Origin: Malania oleifera | Lineage: Eukaryota > Streptophyta > Magnoliopsida > Santalales > Ximeniaceae | Reading direction: 5' to 3' | NCBI RefSeq assembly: GCF_029873635.1 | Contig: NC_080428.1 | Span: 63,545,957-63,609,956, forward strand | Length of the DNA stretch: 64,000 nucleotides | Shown here: positions 60,395 to 64,000 of the stretch, piece by piece | Layout: every line of letters starts with the position of its first letter | How positions within the stretch are numbered: position 1 is the stretch's first letter | Translations under genes and position numbers: made by a program | The notes under the pieces: generated by a model | What the model saw: the letters and a program-made list of their open reading frames with translations, nothing else | The model's database searches: none | Told to the model about the DNA's origin: nothing

Positions 60395-62450
60395 TGTAGC
60401 GACCTACTTAATTTACTACATAATAAATCACATAAAATATATATAGTCAACCCAAACCCGTATGTACGGGGACACACCTGTCATACACAATAAAAACCTA
60501 GGCAGTAGTAAATATAAATCACATTTCCCAAACCATAAAGTACATAATACCAGAGTCAACCTCATTCCATAATACTGTATTTTATACAATCTCCAAAACA
60601 CTAAATATATACATATCTAGGGACATACAACATAAATCTCCCTGTCCCTAGGTCAAAACTTACCCTCCTAGCAGGGTAGTACTGAACTAATTCAACGGCG
60701 GCCATGATCCGCCGGAATTTCTGGGTTTCCTGAAAATTATTTAAGTTGGGGGATGTGACACTTCTCAGTAAGGGAAAATAAACTAAATACTGTTGTGTGA
60801 CAACATGAATATTTGGTACTATCATACATATACAGTACATTTCATATACCAAAAAAAACATTCATTATAACATAACTGGATAAGCATATACTTCCATAAT
60901 TTCTAATAAATCATATTGTACATGAAATGTCTGATATAACTGATAATATTTTAATTTTCCCAAGATGTATAACTCGATGATGTCATGTATTACCCCCCAT
61001 GACGGGTTGTGCAGCCCAAAGGCGGGACGCGACAATGGCTGGCCGACCACTACAGAGTCAAAAATGTTTGTAAGTACAGTGGACCCGCCACACCCTAGTT
61101 CGGACTGTCAGGTAGACGTCTACAACTTTACACTAAAAGCCACATCGACTATCCATCTCCCACCCCCTCTACTTGCAGTGGCGGTTAGCACAAGTTTGAA
61201 ACATAATAATCTGATTTGTATAGCTACAGTACCGTGCTCCTGTAACTAAACTAAACTATCATCCGGGTTCTGATAATATATAATACATGATAACATACGG
61301 TTTAACGTAAATAGATTAATAGCATTTTATGTAATAGCATAAATACATACGGCCTTGCGCCGAACATTTCATAAACATGACCTTGCACTGAAATCATACA
61401 TAATACACGACCTTGCGCCGGTTATCAATCATGGACTTGCGCCAAACATTTCATAAATAATAATCTGAATAAACATGTTATTTATCACGTATTGCAAAAT
61501 TGTAATGTACTGCATTACTCCATATTTTCTAAAAACATATTTTATCTGTAAAATTGCCTTAATATAATACTTTTCACAAAAAATAATATTCATGTCACGT
61601 AATGCTGAATAAGACCATATATTCTATACTGAAATCATATTTTTTGGAATTTCATACTAATACATACATTTTAATATAGTAGCAGTATTTTTCTAAATAA
61701 ATATTTTCTCAATGATATTCAAATGTAATTATGCTTTCTGAACATAAATCTACTAGTAATTTAATAGTATTTTCATGGAAAAATGACTGCTTTAATTTAT
61801 TCCCTTACCTAATTTCCGAAATGAAACCCCCTAAAATATACCGGTCCTACACCCGCAGGGTTCCCCGTTCAATACCCTGAAAACGACATCTCCCAAAACG
61901 AAACTTCAGTATTTCTCTGTGAATAACATTTCCTACAATTATGGAAAGACCAAATTCCGAATAAAATGTCCTACCTTGAATTTGGGATGAATTTCAAGGT
62001 AGCCCCACTGACGATCCACTCTAGTAGATTTGGAGAGAATCTTCCCAGGAGTGTCGTGGTGGCTTCAGATTGTCGAATCTGCGTAAATCCAGACCGAAAT
62101 CTTAGAGAGAAGGAAGGAGGGACGAATGGAGGAGAGAGAGGGAAGTTCTCGCACGATTTTTGGCCAAAAATGAAGTTTAGACCTATTTATACACTAACAT
62201 TCGTCAACGAGCCACGTCACTTCGTCGACGAGGTCAAGAAGAAAATTCGTCGACAAATACTATTCCTCGTTGACGTAATTCAGAGTTGAAAAAATAACCT
62301 CTCGGTATCTTCTCATCGACAAAGCGTACCTTTGTCGACGAGCCCAAAATGCTTCGCATTCGTCGACGAAGTCTGCTGCCGCCCCCTCTTACTATTTCCA
62401 TTTTCCTCTTTTTTTATTATTTAACTACCATTATTCTTCAGGTCATTATA
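60395..62450 (-). repeat. LTR 2 of a tandem solo-LTR pair (2056 bp)
   Basis: Plus-strand ends TGTAGCGACC and GTCATTATA. GGTAC on both sides (60390-60394 and 62451-62455). Same orientation and nearly the same length as LTR 1; roughly 85% identical by eye. U3 palindromes at about 62200-62372; the CCTTGCGCC short repeat recurs at about 61350-61450. Confidence 0.9.
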
Positions 62451-62455
62451 GGTAC

Positions 62456-62960
62456 ACTATTAGTGAATCAATGTAAATTGTCTATTGCTCAGTACCCAAG
62501 AATGGACGATGATGTTTGGGACATGTCAAAGGTCTCCTACACCAGTGTAGTGGGGTGTTTCGGCAAGCAAGATTGTGATCCGTTATTTGTGAGATTCGCG
62601 AATGCAAACTATGCAAGTTACTTCAATGAAAAGAGGTCTTCAACAAGGTATATATTTATTGTTTAAGGAAGACCTTTTTGTTAGAAGTCCAAGGTATAGT
62701 CTCTGGTTGCATTTTCAACAATTTTGTTGAGGTATACGACAAGGGCTGAGGCTGCCAAGGAAGCATCATAGTTTACACGGTCCGTCAAGGAGCTGAGTAT
62801 TTAATTAGGTGGAGTTCTTGTTACCACAGACAAGTTTAAGCATCGCTTGGACTTAGTTAACGTTTCTAGGTGCTAAACGAGAGGCGGTCCCAATCTCTAT
62901 CCTAGGTGGGGCAGCGGATTATGCTTTCATATTTCTCCTAAGTGGTGAATATTCGCTATG
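62456..62960 (+). pseudogene. fossil RT end and RNase H region of copia C
   Basis: CKLSIAQYPRMDDDVWDMSK is the usual linker after copia RT. RNase H wording (SNYASYFNEKRSSTRY-like, then TTRAEAAKEAS) follows up to a purine-rich stretch before the 3' LTR. Broken. Confidence 0.83.
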
Positions 62961-62968
62961 GTGGAGAC

Positions 62969-63557
62969 TACTGGATATGTGGCTCATATTGAGTGGAACG
63001 CATGCGCCGGAAAAGCATGGTGAACTAAAGAACAAAGAAGGAGGTTGTAGGAAGAAACTGTCGATAATTGCATTGAAGGTTTGCTCTCGGTATGAAACCG
63101 TTGACGATTTTAATCTTCAGTATTGAGCCTCAGTATTAAACCGTCAACGATTTGCCTGAAACCATCGATGGTATTGTTTGGCTTAAATCACAAATTTTGA
63201 ATCGTGAGATCAGTAGATTTGGAGATTTCAGAGGATTTTCCTTCGAGAATTGCTACAAGAGTGTTTTAGATATAGTTGAAGTCTTCTGTGTTTATAGAAT
63301 TGATATATAAACTATATTTGTAACCCTTGATGTAAGCATGACGATTTGATATTGAAAATCAACAGTTTGCTCTCGTGAATGTAGGCACATTGCCGAACTA
63401 TGTAAATTTTTGTGCCTTTGATTTTATTATTTTCTTTTATTCTCATTGTGATTGCTTTTTTCGCATATTTATCGTTAGTTGCTTGCATTTCTTGTTACGA
63501 TTCAATTTTTTGGTTTCCATTGCACATCGACATGTATTCAGGCCACTCTGCACAATA
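62969..63557 (+). repeat. 3' LTR of outer copia C (589 bp)
   Basis: Aligns with 23819-24360 over its length, including the CTACAAGAGTGTTTTAGATATA segment and the end GGCCACTCTGCACAATA. The extra length is mostly in the U3 palindrome region (63055-63175). The GATTT target copy follows. Confidence 0.9.
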
Positions 63558-63562
63558 GATTT

Positions 63563-63948
63563 TAAATGCAGTATTAGGTTCACATTTTGGAAGAGGTGAG
63601 AGGGTACATGACATGAGCTATCTCTCCGGCCTAGTGCAAGCTAAAATGCACAATAATTATTAATTAAAAGCATATCTCACTTTATGCAAAACATTAAAAT
63701 CTCCTAATTATTATAAAATCACAATATGTGGGGAAAAATATTGTTTCATTTGCACCAAGGTAGGAAAGCAAAATATTTGTGTTACACATCATGGAATTGA
63801 AAAAAAAAATGTATATTAGGATATTAAGGAAGCACAGTGATTAAGATGAAAGAACATATGTGGCAAAACTAATGGATGAATAAATTGATTGGTTGGTAAC
63901 TAAAAAAAACAAGGAAGAAAAAGAAGTTGATTGAGGGGTTTAATCTCT
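63563..63948. other. 3' flank of the second XTH gene
   Basis: AT-rich non-coding DNA. The part near 63880-63900 resembles the 3' flank of the first XTH gene. No other feature seen. Confidence 0.5.
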
Positions 63949-63999
63949 TCAAGACACATTGGCGAGGGTGCACTCCAGAGGTAGGCCCTGGGGGAATCG
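63949..63999 (-). CDS. XTH: second XTH gene, last 16 codons (runs off the right edge)
   Basis: Minus-strand translation RFPQGLPLECTLANVS, then TGA. It aligns with the end of the complete XTH gene ([15 protein letters not shown]), including the conserved C-terminal Cys. The match at the protein level, the stop in the same place and the similar 3' flank make this a paralogue in the same orientation. Whether the rest of the gene is intact cannot be seen from this window. Confidence 0.85.
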   Translation of the reverse strand, partial: RFPQGLPLECTLANVS

Positions 64000-64000
64000 C

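Overview
The window is nuclear DNA of a flowering plant, almost certainly a dicot: it is AT-rich, has a spliced host gene with GT-AG introns, and is dominated by Ty3/gypsy and Ty1/copia LTR retrotransposons primed by initiator-Met tRNA. I cannot name the species. The only host genes I can support encode xyloglucan endotransglucosylase/hydrolase (XTH): one complete three-exon gene on the minus strand (21790-22961), and the last 16 codons of a second minus-strand XTH at the right edge (63949-63999). An orphan copy of the XTH 5' flank lies at about 14985-15290.

Layout. 1-4605: partial minus-strand gypsy element inserted in an older LTR (to 5678). 5679-7780: AT-rich intergenic DNA with an Au-like SINE. 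7780-12724: unassigned DNA, then three LTRs, one of them a 2.75-kb solo LTR sitting inside another. 12725-14976: 3' part of a copia element. 14985-16363: duplicated XTH flank, AT-rich DNA and one arm of an inverted repeat. 16369-21148: complete-length but decayed copia element with 270-bp LTRs, inserted in that arm. 21790-23813: the XTH gene, its promoter and the other arm. 23819-63557: one nest of about 39.7 kb. 63563-64000: 3' flank and end of the second XTH.

The nest resolves because most insertions keep 5-bp target duplications. A Tork-like copia element (duplication GATTT, 23819-63557) holds three insertions: gypsy element A (GTTCG, 24738-32698); a solo LTR, D (CTACT, 34405-57935); and a tandem pair of LTRs (58330-62450) with three copies of the target 5-mer. 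LTR D is itself split by gypsy element B (AGGTG, 35900-48366) and by a gag-only SIRE-like element (48381-57647). Each of those carries a further solo LTR (46248-48241 and 49367-51256). Taking the nest out puts the two XTH genes about 1.2 kb apart, so they were tandem neighbours.

The most unusual signal is regulatory. In most LTRs here the U3 region next to the TATA box carries an array of short palindromes: TTCGTCGACGAA in many gypsy LTRs, TTCAGTCGACTGAA in the SIRE-like LTRs, and AAACCGTCGACGGTTT-like in the outer copia LTRs and in LTR F. Three sequence classes thus share the core GTCGAC but have different, self-complementary flanks. All retroelement coding regions are broken fossils. Everything here was read by eye; percentages and inner boundaries are approximate.
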